In this document: piece by piece, positions 33,766-45,470 of the stretch
How positions within the stretch are numbered: position 1 is the first letter of the stretch
How the letters are laid out: each line of letters opens with the position of its first letter
Assembly (NCBI GenBank): GCA_963970005.1
Contig: CAXAMN010008446.1
Location: forward strand, 170,841 to 234,840
Direction: 5' to 3'
DNA length: 64,000 nucleotides
DNA from: Durusdinium trenchii
Taxonomy: Eukaryota; Sar; Dinophyceae; Suessiales; Symbiodiniaceae
Made by a program: the position numbers and the translations under genes
Notes under the pieces: model-generated
Told to the model about the DNA's origin: nothing
Seen by the model: the letters and a program-made list of their open reading frames with translations, nothing else
Databases searched by the model: none

Positions 33766-34058
33766 TCTTCCAAGAGAGCAGCAGTAGCAGTTGAAGGATG
33801 GATTCCAATCGATTAGGCTAAGCCAAATATAGATTTGTTGGACCTTGACAGCCAAGTAGCATGACAATCGGAATGCAAATCTCGGGAACTAATGAGATCC
33901 CCACTTCCTGGATGGCTTCAGAAACCCAGGGCCTCTGCTATTCTAGTGAGAACTGGTTTTGCTGTGGAAGAGGAAAGCCGGGGCAGCCATTTTTCGGGCT
34001 GCAAATTGAGATAGAATGAGATCTCATGTGGACTAAGGAACGGAGGCAAACTCTCTTG

Positions 34059-34166
34059 CCCAAACACTCCATGTATGGCATATTTGCCTACATTGACCCC
34101 CAGTCAACCACCCCTGGCCGTTTCTCGGCAGTCCGAACTGGCAGTCCCAAACAAGTCGTGTCCGGG
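34059..34166. mobile_element. Palindromic MITE, CCCAGA family, copy P5 (rearranged)
   Basis: Left arm identical to P3 (CACTCCATGTATGGCATATTTGCC); the right arm carries CAGTCCGAACTGGCAGTCCC as in P1 and ends GTGTCCGGG. Orthologous to P3 in unit 1, so the two have diverged since the duplication, with different internal changes. Confidence 0.55.
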
Positions 34167-34245
34167 TCATGGGATCCGCGTGATCCGGTGATCGGACCGG
34201 TGGGTTGGCACTTCTCACATGAGGCGGAAAGAAGCTCACCCCAAC

Positions 34246-34337
34246 CCCAGATGCTCCATGTATGGAATATATGCCTACATTGGGGTGGTTTGGGGGGTCA
34301 ATGTAGGCATATATGGCAGTCCCATGGAGCGTCTGGG
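34246..34337. mobile_element. Palindromic MITE, CCCAGA family, copy P6 with empty site in unit 1
   Basis: Starts CCCAGATGCTCCATG and ends CATGGAGCGTCTGGG; 92 bp, flanked by AAC on both sides (34243-34245 and 34338-34340). Unit 1 has the uninterrupted sequence with a single AAC at 15907-15909, followed by the same CTG/CTGT...GCCCAGAAGAA context. This shows insertion after the duplication with a 3-bp target duplication. Confidence 0.92.
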
Positions 34338-34370
34338 AACTGTTGCCCAGAAGAATCACAAGTACATCTA

Positions 34371-34441
34371 CCAGGACCCTCCTGTCGGGGTGTCCAATGG
34401 ACTACTCCACACTACCTAGGCTTCCATTTAGAGGGTCCAGG
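34371..34441. mobile_element. TA-flanked palindromic MITE with empty site in unit 1
   Basis: A 71-bp element with 11-bp terminal inverted repeats CCAGGACCCTC / GAGGGTCCAGG, flanked by TA (34369-34370 and 34442-34443). Unit 1 at 15938-15939 has one TA and continues directly into TGTTTGTCTTGAG. It lies only 33 bp from P6. Same family as 21663-21745. Confidence 0.85.
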
Positions 34442-34808
34442 TATGTTTTGTCTTGAGCATAGTATATCATATCTGACTATTCCTGACTAGTCTGCACGTC
34501 TTGGATCTCTGATCAGCAAAGGTTACTAGCTTCGGGTCAAAGCTAGAAGACTCCATGGAGGCGCATGGAGGGTTTGAACCAAAGTCTGGAGGGTGGTTTT
34601 GGCTGGAATGAGATAGTTTAAGCCAATTACCCTGTCACATGAGATCCAGTCACAAGTAGGGTGCGATGTTTTAAACACGTATTTGGTGTGAGGCGACCTG
34701 CCTAGATCGCTCTTCAGTAGCAGTCTACATTCCTGCCAAAGGTGACCCGGGTTGGCCAAGAGCAGGATCGGCGTGCTTTTTGTTGAAAGTCATTAGTCAG
34801 ATGGAATC

Positions 34809-34890
34809 CTAGAAAGCGCCAGCTCTACGTAGTCTACAAGCTCCGAGACTCCTAGAAAGCGCCGGCTCCACGTCGTCTACAAGCTTCATG
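34809..34890. repeat. Two tandem copies of a ~42-bp sequence
   Basis: CTAGAAAGCGCCAGCTCTAC and CTAGAAAGCGCCGGCTCCAC start two adjacent copies, each continuing with CGTAGTCTACAAGCT-like sequence. The copies differ at several positions, so the duplication is not very recent. Confidence 0.7.
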
Positions 34891-36447
34891 TCTTTGGGGC
34901 GCCCGGAAAGCCCGACGAGTCGTGCCAAACCGAGCTCCTTGGGCCCCACGCGCCGGACGGGGGTGTTGTGGACCGGTCCTTGAACAAGAACTTCATCCAA
35001 TGGCGTGGAATCTCCTGGTCACGTCGCTGAGAGTCCGTTGTGAGCGGTTTCCCGCGTTTCCGAGCGGAAGCGCGCGAGCCAGAAGAACATTAGGGGGTCC
35101 AAGGAGCAAGGACATTGATTGGTCTCTGAGGGCTCACCTTTTCTTTGGTACTGTAGGCCCTATAGGCTCTACATGCTTCTAATAGTTGAAGGAGTGTATG
35201 CATGAGCCTCTCGGAGACTGCAGTGGCTCACAAATCTGAATCTTCACGGTCAACTTCGGATATCTCACTCTGCCATAAGTTGTGCACAAGTCGTCGTTTT
35301 TGGTTCATGGCACATATGCAGATTAAGTTGAGAAGGATTCGATCCAATTATAGAACATAACATTACTTGTATTGTTTATTTAAAACGATGAAACTGTCCA
35401 GAGTTTTTTGCAAAAATAGTTGTTCACATTATGTAATAAGAGCTTCATGGACCGGTTCAGGGTGGTTTTCACGAGCAAAAAACGGTCAGGTCAGGAGTCA
35501 GCACCGTGTAGGGAAAGCGCTCCAACGGTCATGACTTGGGCAGGGGAAGATGCATATAATGACGAAGATGACGGCAGGTTTTCAACATGTTGACAACATG
35601 TTTTCAACTTTTCTACTCACTTCTGCTATCTTCTGCATAACTGCTAAACAGCATGCTGAAGCATCAAAAAGGCTCCCTGCCGAAGGCACACAGCCGCATC
35701 ACGGGTTGAAAAAGGACTCTGCAGACTCAGAGCGCTCCTCCAGCATCTTCCGTTTTGACCAAATCAACCACAACCACCACACCTTGGCTGGCCGATCTGG
35801 TGTTTTTCCATGTTCTTGTTGAACCGACAAATCTCCAAATTCTTAGGTCCCACAAAAACGAAGCGTTGCTCAGCAGAAATGAAATGCTACATGATCTTCA
35901 AGGACTTCATCCCAAAGACGTGTTGCAACAATCCTTCAAATCTCATTCACGCCCCCGATTCGGTGACTCAGGGTCACTCGCTACCCCACCGTTCCAAACC
36001 TGATCCCAAGCTGAAAAACGGGTGGATGATGGTGGAAGAGGTTGCCCACTCGCCCACTGCCCTTGCACTTCCAGTCGCCCAGCTATTGATGGCTGCTGCC
36101 CAGCAAAAGAGCCTCCCCTGACGCCTTAGGACTGGGCTTGATGAGGGGTCCTCGTTGTCGCCTCAACATCGCCGGAAACGAAAAGGATCCTGGTATGATG
36201 CGGATCCTCTTTCGAGGCCAGCCGTCTGTGCATGTAAGGAGTGCATGGCCCACCCAAGCAGTGTATGCAGTGAGTCTTATGGGAAAACGACTCCTGAAGC
36301 CCTCGCCCTGATGTGGTTCCTATATATGCTTGCCTGAAGAAAACCGCGTGCTCCACGGCGCGAAACATAGTGTCTACATTATGCTACTCATTATGCTGTA
36401 CTTCACTGACATCCAAGTTATGAAGGTTTGAAACCTTCCATTTCATT

Positions 36448-37610
36448 GACTTGTAGGCTGGTGCCTGTGGTCAACCACATATTGACACCCTGGCCGACCT
36501 CTAAGGCTAGCCTCCCGACGTGCTGTTTCAGCACTCAGAATCGAAATGGGGAAACCATGGGGAACCTGTGGCCCCTGGGCCTGACAAACCATGACGAACC
36601 CATACAAATCTGCCCTTCGTTGGAAACAGGAGTTGAACATAGCTCGGCAAATCTCCACATCGAGCCCACACCCGTAACACGATGAATGGCCATTACCTGT
36701 ACCATTACCATCAGCATTACCATTGCTATTGGCATAGCATTAGCATTGGCATTGGCATTTCCGGTGCCACAAGCGTTAGCATTAGCATCGGCATCAAGCT
36801 CCCACAGGGGGATGGCATTACCCTTGAATGGCATCCCATGACCATTGCCATTAGCAACGCCACAGGGCAAGGGTAAATGACCATCACCAATACCATTAGC
36901 AGCACCATTAGAATTAGCATTGCCATTACGATTGCCACTACCACAGGTCAAGGATGAATGGCAACAAGCTACCACAGGTCAACGGTGAATGGTTGTAACA
37001 AAAGAAGGCTCCAAACTTCTGTGGGAAGCATCCAGGGCAAATTGCAATACCACACCCAATGGTGATGGACTGCTCATGACAATGATGATGGAATGCCATT
37101 CACCCTTTGACCTGTGGGAGCTATGCACCCTGTGACCTGTGGGACCTTGATGCCACTCACCCTGTGACCTGTGGGAGGTTGATGCACCACACCCTGGGAC
37201 CTGTAGCTATGGCAATGCTAATGGCAATTCTGATGGTAATGCCATTCACCCTGTGACCTGTGGGAGCTTGATGCCCCACAGGTAGTACTTCGGGGGGGGT
37301 CGGCAACAGATAATAAAAACTTGATATCACCAAGAAGCAAAACATTTTTTGGCCGACCCTCCCAAGATCCGGTGAACTAGCAAGACTACTCACTAGCAAA
37401 CAACGACCACATAGCACGACCACCAAACCATTGCCTTGGAAACCATCTGCAACGTGGTCTCGTCCGAAAAACGTCTGAACACCTTCAACACGCAAAGTAC
37501 AAAAGCAAGCGCTTTCGAGAACACTGGAAAACACACACCAGTATCATGTCTTTGTCTGAAAACCAAACAGACTCGATCCCCAGCTGGATCTCTCCGCGCC
37601 CTCTCCGCGC
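36448..37610. mobile_element. Unit-2-specific 1.2-kb insertion with GCATTA-type repeats
   Basis: Unit 1 passes directly from CTTGAAACCTTCCATT to the segment before GCCGGATCGCCGTTGGTG (near 18787-18805), whereas unit 2 has about 1.16 kb between them. The insert contains a long degenerate tract of six-base words (GGCATT, AGCATT, ACCATT) at 36690-36960 and repeated CCCTGTGACCTGTGGGA phrases at 37110-37270. Its right edge has a tandem copy of GTGAAGCATCCGGA. No convincing coding frame. Confidence 0.5.
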
Positions 37611-38331
37611 CCGGTGAAGCATCCGGATCGCCGTTGGTGAAGCATCCGGACGCCACGCACTTGACGCGGCGGGTGAAGTCCCAAAGAAAGCCTCCTGACA
37701 TCGACAAGCATGGCAGAACCCACCAGCATGGGCTGGCGGGTATGTGTTTGGACGCTGCAGTGGACAGGACAGGACTTTCTAAGAAGTGTTCCATGGTTCT
37801 TGATGTATGTAAACTGAAAGAACTCCTTGATCATTGAACAATCACTTGTGGCAGGAAGTGCTACGAAGTTCTCTGACCCAGGATAGTGATTGGTAGTGAA
37901 GGCCAGCCAGTAAAGAACCCCCACAACGATAGGAATTATATTTGGGGTTGTTGCTGGAGTGGGGAAACCCTGCATGCTGTGGGATTCTGTATCCTCCAAC
38001 TGTTGAGCACATACCTCGGCATTGCATATGCATTCTTTAGTGCAACTGCGCTTCAATGTAACCGCACAGTATACACAGCTATGGGCAAAAGGCAACTCAG
38101 GATTAACAACAATCTTGAAACCATGAAACACACAGCGTGGCACGGTAGTTTTTGCATCTTTTGCTAGCTTTTGCTCACCCTGTCTAAGTTCGAAACAATA
38201 CCTCCCCATGCTGTGCCTTTATGTATCATAAGGTTTCAGCATCCATCCTGAAAAGCACTTTAAACAAGAAAACAAGAAAACAAACAAACAAACAAACAGT
38301 CTCTACCAAGCGCCCCTGTGCCCACACGCGC

Positions 38332-38428
38332 CGGTGATATCAGCCGAGATGCCAAACATGATGAACTCAAAGAGGATATTGTGGAGCAAGAAGCCTCTTT
38401 CCTTGGCAAGGGAACACCAATCCAGGTA
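38332..38428 (-). CDS. Conserved hydrophobic exon, membrane-protein gene, unit 2
   Basis: Reads WCSLAKERGFLLHNILFEFI then MFGISADITG; counterpart of 19497-19590. Upstream DNA contains a small TATACCTGGAT duplication absent from unit 1, whereas the exon frame is kept. Confidence 0.5.
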
Positions 38429-38884
38429 TATCCAGGTCGGTGGTCGGTGTCCGTTTTTTGTTTGGAACGCCGAAGCAGCAAATCCAGGTGGCCCCCCCAC
38501 AAGGTCAAAACGCATGAAAACGCCACCTGCACCCCCCTCAGAAACCCTTGCGCGCATGCTCCCACGATGTCCACAAATTATGGTGCCCGAAAGAACCCCA
38601 GTTGTGCTCTAAACATCATGCAATCGTTGCGCAAAAAAACTTGAGATTCTCGGCTTGGCATCTCCTCATGCGCCCGACCCATATGGTTTGCCCCTCAAAC
38701 AAGGGAGGATTGGGCCGAGCCTCTTGGAAAAACCAGGTGGCGTTCTAAGGATTTCGGATGATTTCGGTGGCGGGGTGACCGTCGGCTGTCAAACCACCTG
38801 CACCAGCCGAATCTGAACTGAGTTCGATCATGTTGACGGCTGACGGTTGGTTTCTTTCAGAACTCTCCGGTGGTTTCTGAAGAA

Positions 38885-38990
38885 CTCGAGCATCTTTGTC
38901 GTCCATGTAGTGCAAAATCTTCTTGAGGCTCTCGTCAGAAAACCTGTTGGCCCAATTTTTCCGGAGTTTCCGGAGTTTCCCTCCCAACCC
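38885..38990 (-). CDS. Conserved exon (FSDESLKKILHYMDD block), unit 2
   Basis: Reads GGKLRKLRKNWANRFSDESL then KKILHYMDDKDAR. Compared with unit 1 it has an in-frame 9-bp tandem duplication and conservative K/E, R/K exchanges, supporting coding. Confidence 0.5.
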
Positions 38991-39773
38991 AGCGAGTGCA
39001 TGTCCCAAACGACGGGTGGAAACTTCTTGGTGAAAAAACGATCTGCCATGCAAGCGTCCAGTTTCAAGCGTACCGTGCGTGCAAACAGCTTTTGATCAAG
39101 GCGTTTTTCTTTGCCGGCAATGTCTTTACCTCTGGCTTGGGTTGCGTGAAACTTTGTTCAGTTGGCTTCAGCCGTCCAGGAAACAATTGTTTTCGTTGAC
39201 GCCAGGGGAACCCGGAGAGCAACTGAAGAGTCATCCCGGCATCTCGTGAAAGCGTGCACATACAACACATTTGAGATATCCTGAAAGCACACGGGCGACG
39301 CCACACATACAAGCTGCGGGGGGGAAGCTTCAAGGCATGATATGTTTGCATATCGAACCCAGATTATAGAGCCCTATAGAGCAGCAAACGCAGCCCTGTG
39401 CATCACAGCTGGCTGAGCGACACCACGCGTTATTGACACCACCAATCATGCTGCTCACCAGCAACACGCATCTTTCCCGTTCCTCACTGGCGGAGCCACA
39501 CAAACGCACTGTCCACCGAGGCCTCACCAAACCGCATGGCACAGGAACATCACAACCGTGCCACCGGGTGTGCCACATCCAAGTCTGAACATGCGCATCA
39601 CAACGCGAGCCGAAACTGCGCAACCGAAACTGCGCAACCGTGGCCCCAAGGCCACGAGGTCAACCATACATGTTTGCCGCGCCTGCCATGCAAAATCATA
39701 AAAAAGCCAGCGACCGTTGCGAGCAAGCTATTTTGGGTAACAAAGAGCATCAAAGAGCTAGACTTGTCCAAGG

Positions 39774-39945
39774 CCTAGAAACCTGCGGCTTATCTCCTCG
39801 ATCATGTCCGTCCACCTCCACGCAAATGTGATGCAGTAGATCACCACAATCAGGAGGGCCACGGGGTGTACATTGCTGTGGCACAGCACCACAAAGGCAA
39901 TAACCAAATGGTGGTTCTCATCTCCCGGAGAAACCTTAGATCAAC
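39774..39945 (-). CDS. Transmembrane exon, membrane-protein gene, unit 2
   Basis: Reads ENHHLVIAFVVLCHSNVHPV then ALLIVVIYCITFAWRWTDMI; counterpart of 20818-20985 with the same CAA|GTCTAG donor. No frameshift. Confidence 0.6.
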
Positions 39946-41069
39946 TTGAATCTACCCAAGCTCGATTCAAAACTGACTCGTTTCAAAACCTTTTTCTCAT
40001 ACCTTTGTAGAAAAGCGCGTTTGGGGCGGGTTCGCCCGCAGTGGAGAACCCACTCATCTTCCGCATGTTGGGGAACCGACTGGAGTTGAGAAACCATCTT
40101 TTATCCATACACTTACAGTTTCATTGCTGTTGGTGGGGCGGGGGCAACAAGAGCACCACCTGAAAAGGACCCAAATGCCCTGAACAACTACCAAACAAAA
40201 TAAGTTCCAACTACCTCTAATCCCAATATATAGAATATATATAGTTCATGCCCCCCCTAAGATATAGTAGATCCATGAACCAAGAAATGAAACCTTATCA
40301 TCCCATTATTCTTTCATGAAGAATCTCCTGGTGGGAGGTCAATACTTTTCGGATGGACCGTCGCTAGCGGCACGCCTGAAGAAGGGCTAGCGGCTAGCGA
40401 CGTCTGCGACGTGTTCCCAGAATTGCTTCAAGTGAAAAACCTACAGGAAACCCGTCATTTTTGAGATGAACACCATCTTTTCGTGTAGATGTTCTTTTAA
40501 ACACCATTCTGGACACTGTGCACACCTACACATGGAATATCATGGAATCATCCTGGCTGGGTGAGGGTGTCTTGGCCCGGAGAGGGCCAAACCGTGCATC
40601 ACCGTGCCGGTCCTGACCGCCTAAGCGGTTCGAAGAAATGCTGCGCCAGCGATGGCCATTGCTAGAAAGGAATCCAGCGATGGCCTCCAAGCTGAACCTA
40701 CTAGTGATGGTCTCCAACCTAATAGCGGAGCCTCAATAGAACGAAAACGATTGTGTTGTGTCCTTGCTTGCTATTATAATGTGACTCATCATTCAGAACG
40801 CACAGTGGTCCAAGAGTAACATTTCTGACCGCAGCCATGAGAGTGAAAAGCAAGTCTTTCATCATCGAGGTGAATGGTGCTTGGTGGAGAGTTTCCCCGC
40901 CCTATACTTCACGTATTTCTTGAGATCTCTCTACATCAGGTTAAACTAGGCTAGTTAACCTTCTAGAGTCGAAAGGAACAGAACACCGAGTTCCTCCAAT
41001 TCCTTCCATCCCACACCTCACGAAGGTTCCAAAGCGCCCGGAATTTTCCGGCCACCGAACCACATGCCG

Positions 41070-41225
41070 AAGAGCTGTAATGGCCAGCATTTGGAAGCTT
41101 TCCATCACTCCCAAACAAAGGCAAACGCTCCCCAAAACACTCTCCCGTTTCTGTGCCAGTGTGGTGAAGAGCGTGCCCAGCAAGAGCAAGATCAAGATCG
41201 CAAAGTCCAGCCTGGAACGTTTCGT
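41070..41225 (-). CDS. Transmembrane exon, membrane-protein gene, unit 2
   Basis: Reads RLDFAILILLLLGTLFTTLA then QKRESVLGSVCLCLGVMESF. A 3-bp difference from unit 1 leaves the frame intact. Two membrane helices. Confidence 0.6.
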
Positions 41226-41274
41226 CGGGGAGGTCGTTGGAGGGGTCGTCAGACTTCTCAGAGTCGGTAAGTCA

Positions 41275-41304
41275 TGAGTGAGTGAGTGAGTGAGTGAGTG
41301 AGTG
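41275..41304. repeat. Microsatellite (TGAG)n
   Basis: About seven consecutive TGAG units between the exon at 41070-41225 and the TA tract at 41454-41485. Unit 1 has only a short GTGAGTC remnant at the matching place, so the array expanded in unit 2. Confidence 0.9.
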
Positions 41305-43469
41305 AAGGTGAGTCGAAACTATCATGTTTCAGGAGCGATGAAAAAACTGTTTCGAAGGGTCCAGAAAAGTCATGCAGTGGTGAAGTAAACGCTCATGAAC
41401 GAACATGATCAAACGGCGTAAGAACCCTTAACATTGCACTGTATATAGTTTGGTATATATATATATATAATTATATATATACTGTATGTGTGTGTGCTTG
41501 GCGGTGAAAGAAGCCTGCTTCATGATCAAAAGGCCGTTGATCCAAGACGTTGATCCAAGAACTCATGAGAATCATATCCATGAACACCATGGATATGAAG
41601 TCATCTCCATCATCACCGAAACAGCACAGCTCCCCTCTACCGGACCCGAAGGTATGGAATCCATGGATCAAGGCTCATCCAATGAATCAAGGCTCATCCA
41701 ATGAATCAAGGCTCTTGGTTCGCTCATTTAAAGTCCCGGCGTCCTAGCCTTTTTTCAATGGTTTTCCGCTTGTCCAAGTTAAAACCTGAATCAGCATCAA
41801 GATTGATCCAGGTTGATCCTCTTTCCCACCATACAGCCCCCAAAAAAATATTGAGGCCGGGGTTGGTGACAATTAAGCGTGACGCTGCATCTAATCACAT
41901 GGCCTTAAACCGGATAGGGGATGCGTGACATGACGTGAAACTCACGTGTATACATATATATATATATGTGTATTTTAAAAGGGCCTATCAGAACTATTAT
42001 TCTCCCAAGTCTGACACGCCCAAGAGGGGAGTGGATAATTCACTCTTGTAAGAGATACCATCCCCCAGCCAATCAAGAGCTAGCTGCTAGCTGCTAGCTA
42101 GCTTTCGTGACCCAAATCCTCCAGATCCTGCGAACCCAACTTTCCCAGGTTCTTGTCGATCTTTTCGGCCCGGCCAGTCATCATCCCACAGGGACAAAAG
42201 CCCCTGGGCCCCTCCCGCTTCGTCCGCCTCAAGGAGCCCTCCAGCAGCTCTTCCTTCCAGCCTTTTTGTCGGAAGATAAGGTAAGACCTTCAGCTCGACG
42301 GTGCGGCTTCTTCAAGTGAACGAGAGTGAACGGGCAGTGCGGCGAACGGCGTGAACGGACGAGTGAACACGTCCACGTCACATTGGGACGGTGTTTGTTG
42401 TTTTTGTTTGTTTTTTTGCGCAGCTCGTCTTGAACATATGATGAAACATGAAGATGAAAACACATGGCAATTCTGACAACAAAGAGAAACTCATGATTAC
42501 AGAAAACATCTTCAGAATTGAATGAACATGGAAAATCATGAGAACCTTGACACCCCTGCTGCACACAGTTGTTCACCTTTGCATTCTCTGGAGGCCCTCA
42601 ATTCCAGGGGGACGCTGACAAGGGGGCCCTAATGATGCATCTTTGCCATCCGAACTTACCGGGTTCGTCATCATCGGGAGCCTTCCCCGTGGATTGACTC
42701 AGAAACCCACCTTTGCAGTTGAACCCAGTCTCAGCATGTGCTCGCTGAACGCGAGTTTGGGGACGTTCCGTTGGACGTGAGGTACCGAAGAATCACCCAA
42801 AATCCAAACTCACCCCCGCTCCAGCTCAAGACAGGGAGCCTGGGTCAAAAGCACTTGCTCTGAAAAACACGGGACCCTACAAGTACGGGACCCTCTACCA
42901 ACCCTCTACCTCTCAAGTGGTCTCACTGACTGGTGCCTTCCGATCCTGGATCTGCGGATGGGTCGATCGATCTTGCCAGGGTGCCAACCAAACAACTGAG
43001 CAAGGACCCACAGGACTCGCAGGGTGCGACCCGTGGTGGGGCAAAGCCAAGGGCTGCTGAGAATCACCTGAGGATGGATGGCTTTGGCTCCAACATGCGA
43101 CTACAGAACAACACATCTTTCATGGGGTGTCCGATTCTACCAAACAACTGGCGCCATCTGGTTCTACAGAACACACATGAAAACACGTGTCCATGCTGGA
43201 CCTTTGAGAAGGCTTGGGAGATCCCAGACTAGACTCTATGCATTTGGTGCTTTCCGATGTAAATCGATGCTTGGAGGCCTTCTCGACACGGCTCCACTGG
43301 GCTGACTCCCCGGTTTTTCTGCAAAAATGGAAGTTTGATGCTGGGCAAATGTACATGAGTTTACACTTCTTGGCTACAAGGATTGCCCTGGAAGACTCAG
43401 CAGCCATACAATTGACTGCAGGGCATCCTTGGATATTATAGGTCTAAGATGGTCTAAGAAAGGGGGGGG

Positions 43470-43650
43470 GCACATTTCATCAGCTCACCTCGGACCACAC
43501 TGTCCATCAGCTCCACCCCCAGCTCCCCCTTGCGCGCGCCCGTGGACCCGCGCGCGGTCCGCGTGAGCCGAGCAGCGGGGTCCGTAATCTCCGACCACCA
43601 GTGCTTCACCGCCCAAGCCCATTCGCACAGCCGCTCACGGGCGCTCGGAG
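43470..43650 (-). CDS. Conserved exon (WAVKHWW block), unit 2
   Basis: Reads ERLCEWAWAVKHWWSEITDP then AARLTRTARGSTGARKGELG and VELMDSVVRGEL. The first part is shared with unit 1 (24571-24665). Soluble, basic composition; no family recognised. This would be one of the 5'-most exons of the duplicated gene. Confidence 0.45.
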
Positions 43651-44401
43651 CTCCTGGGGACCGGTGCCGCGTCGCTGGGAGGCTTCGACGCTTTGGACCG
43701 TCGGCCCTGGGGCTTTGTACGACGGTCCGGTCTCTTCCCGGACCAAACATGCCACAGCAACAGCCCGATGGCCCTGGCTCGGGGCTCGGTCAAAGGTCAG
43801 AAGACCACTCATACCCTCCAGGGCTCGGTTCACGCACGAACGCTGCTTCGTCTTTGAAAGGGACCTGATCGTTTCCAAACTGGCTTTCCCCACAGATTGG
43901 ATCTCTGAACCTTGGCGCCAGTTACTAGAACGAATGCTTCAGAAATACGCGGAGGTGAGGACAAAGGCTTCATATAACTATGTTCCTTCGACAGTAGTGG
44001 TGGATTGCAAGCAGTTCACCAATGATTCTTCCAAGCCAAGTCAGTGCTCCTGCTTCCGGATTGGTCAGAAGCCAGCTCCCCTCTTCAGCCATCTCTCATG
44101 GAGCCCACGCGGGGCCGCGCGCGGAAGTGTCCCAAGCAAAGTGAGTAGGACAAGCAGGAGGCGAAAAAACAGGAGGAAACTTCGTGAGTACCTAAACCAT
44201 CTAACCCCTGGTGGCTGGCATTGCCTATCCACCTTTGTCCCTAAGCTAAAAAAAACACAAAGTTTGGTGTGGAAAAACCCTGATCTGGCGGCCCTGGCGG
44301 GTGCGAGTCCGTCTCTCGTTGTTTGCGGGTCACCTCGTTGTTCCCGTTGCTCGTGACCCCTATGGCCCCATGGCACCCATTTGATTGGTGAATTGTGCTC
44401 T

Positions 44402-44497
44402 CCCTAGGGATCCAGTCGTACCTCCTCAAAAGGTACGACTGGACCCTCAAAAGCCACCCCAGTCCCACCTTCTCAAAGGGTACTTGGATCCTTAGGG
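44402..44497. mobile_element. Palindromic MITE, CCCTA family, copy C3 with empty site in unit 1
   Basis: Starts CCCTAGGGATCCAGTCGTACC minus its last base and ends GGTACTTGGATCCTTAGGG; 96 bp, flanked by TCT (44399-44401 and 44498-44500). Unit 1 at 25911-25920 reads GCTCTGGCTC with a single TCT (25913-25915), the empty site. Insertion therefore followed the 18-kb duplication. Confidence 0.9.
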
Positions 44498-45295
44498 TCT
44501 GGCTACTTCTTTCCCTTTCCTTCTTGGCAACAAAGACACCAAACAAGGTCGGAGATCAGCGGTGGGTTCCTTAGGAGCTAGGCATGTCCTGTCGGCTGTG
44601 GCAGTTGTCGGTCTTATAACCAGCCGGTGGTCATTTAAACATATATCCTGATAAAACATACACCTGTTTGAGCAACTCTGCTTGTGGCTGTCATGGGTTC
44701 TTCCTGCCATCGAGTGATGACCGTTATAGTGCTGCTTAAGGTTGCCAATTGATCTATACCGATATGGAGACTCATCTGATCTCATCTGCAGGCGTTTTCA
44801 CCAGCCCGTTGGGAAGCCACAGGCTAGATCGGACGAGCAGAAAGCGTCAACATGGCCAATGCTTATTGCGAACGGCAACAGGCAGGTCCGGGCAGGTCCG
44901 TGATTTCGGGACCTCGTAAGGGTTCCTAAGGGTGACCAAGCGCCAAAAACTCAGAAAAGAGTCAGAACTGTAGACCAAACAGCAGATCCCATAAACAAAC
45001 CCTCCCCAGCAGTCACCTATGACTTTGAGCATGAATACTCCAAGCAAACTGAATGATCATCAAGGTGATTTGTGAGGCCTATGTTCTGCTGAATTCAATT
45101 CACAACACCGGCTGTACGTGCTTTGAGCTTCCTTGCTCCCACTTCTACCCTCAAGTGTGAGATTCCTGTCTCGAAGTCCAACCCTCACCTGGCTCAGTCC
45201 GCCTTCACCCAACACCACCCCTCCCAACCCCCCACGTGGAAGACCCAACCGTGCCTCCGCCACTTCCACGGGGAAGGACACCTCTCGCCGCTGCT

Positions 45296-45470
45296 TTAAG
45301 TGAAGACCGACGCCGGGACAATACCTCGCACCAGCCCGGCGGCGGCCGCGTCGGAAGACGCCCAGCTCGCTGCTTCGGGCGGTTCTTGGTGGGGGGACTC
45401 TGAAGAGCCCGCCTTCAAGGACGGAGCAGCCCGTGTCGGAAAAAACCTCCGGAAACCATGGGAAATGCTG
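45296..45470 (-). CDS. Possible terminal exon, unknown product
   Basis: Minus strand reads RRFFPTRAAPSLKAGSSESP then HQEPPEAASWASSDAAAAGL and ends VRGIVPASVFT plus TAA at the left edge. Low-complexity Ala/Ser/Pro composition typical of disordered tails. Not linked by splice phase to another exon. Confidence 0.3.

Larger units (their letters stand above)
26710..44920. repeat. Tandem duplication, unit 2 (about 18.2 kb)
   Basis: Direct repeat of 8190-26440; see unit 1 for paired landmarks. Because genes run on the minus strand, unit 2 is the transcriptionally upstream copy. Unit-2-specific insertions include MITEs at 32700, 34246, 34371 and 44402 and a 1.2-kb block at 36448-37610. Confidence 0.9.

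Noticed and set aside
36726-36975. Minus-strand open frames rich in Asn/Ala/Met (GNANANANA, MLMVMVQVM)
   Set aside because: They are the translation of a degenerate hexamer tract with no stops; no evidence of a gene.
43601-44356. 251-codon plus-strand frame in unit 2
   Set aside because: The matching unit-1 region does not keep this frame, and its start overlaps the conserved minus-strand WAVKHWW exon.
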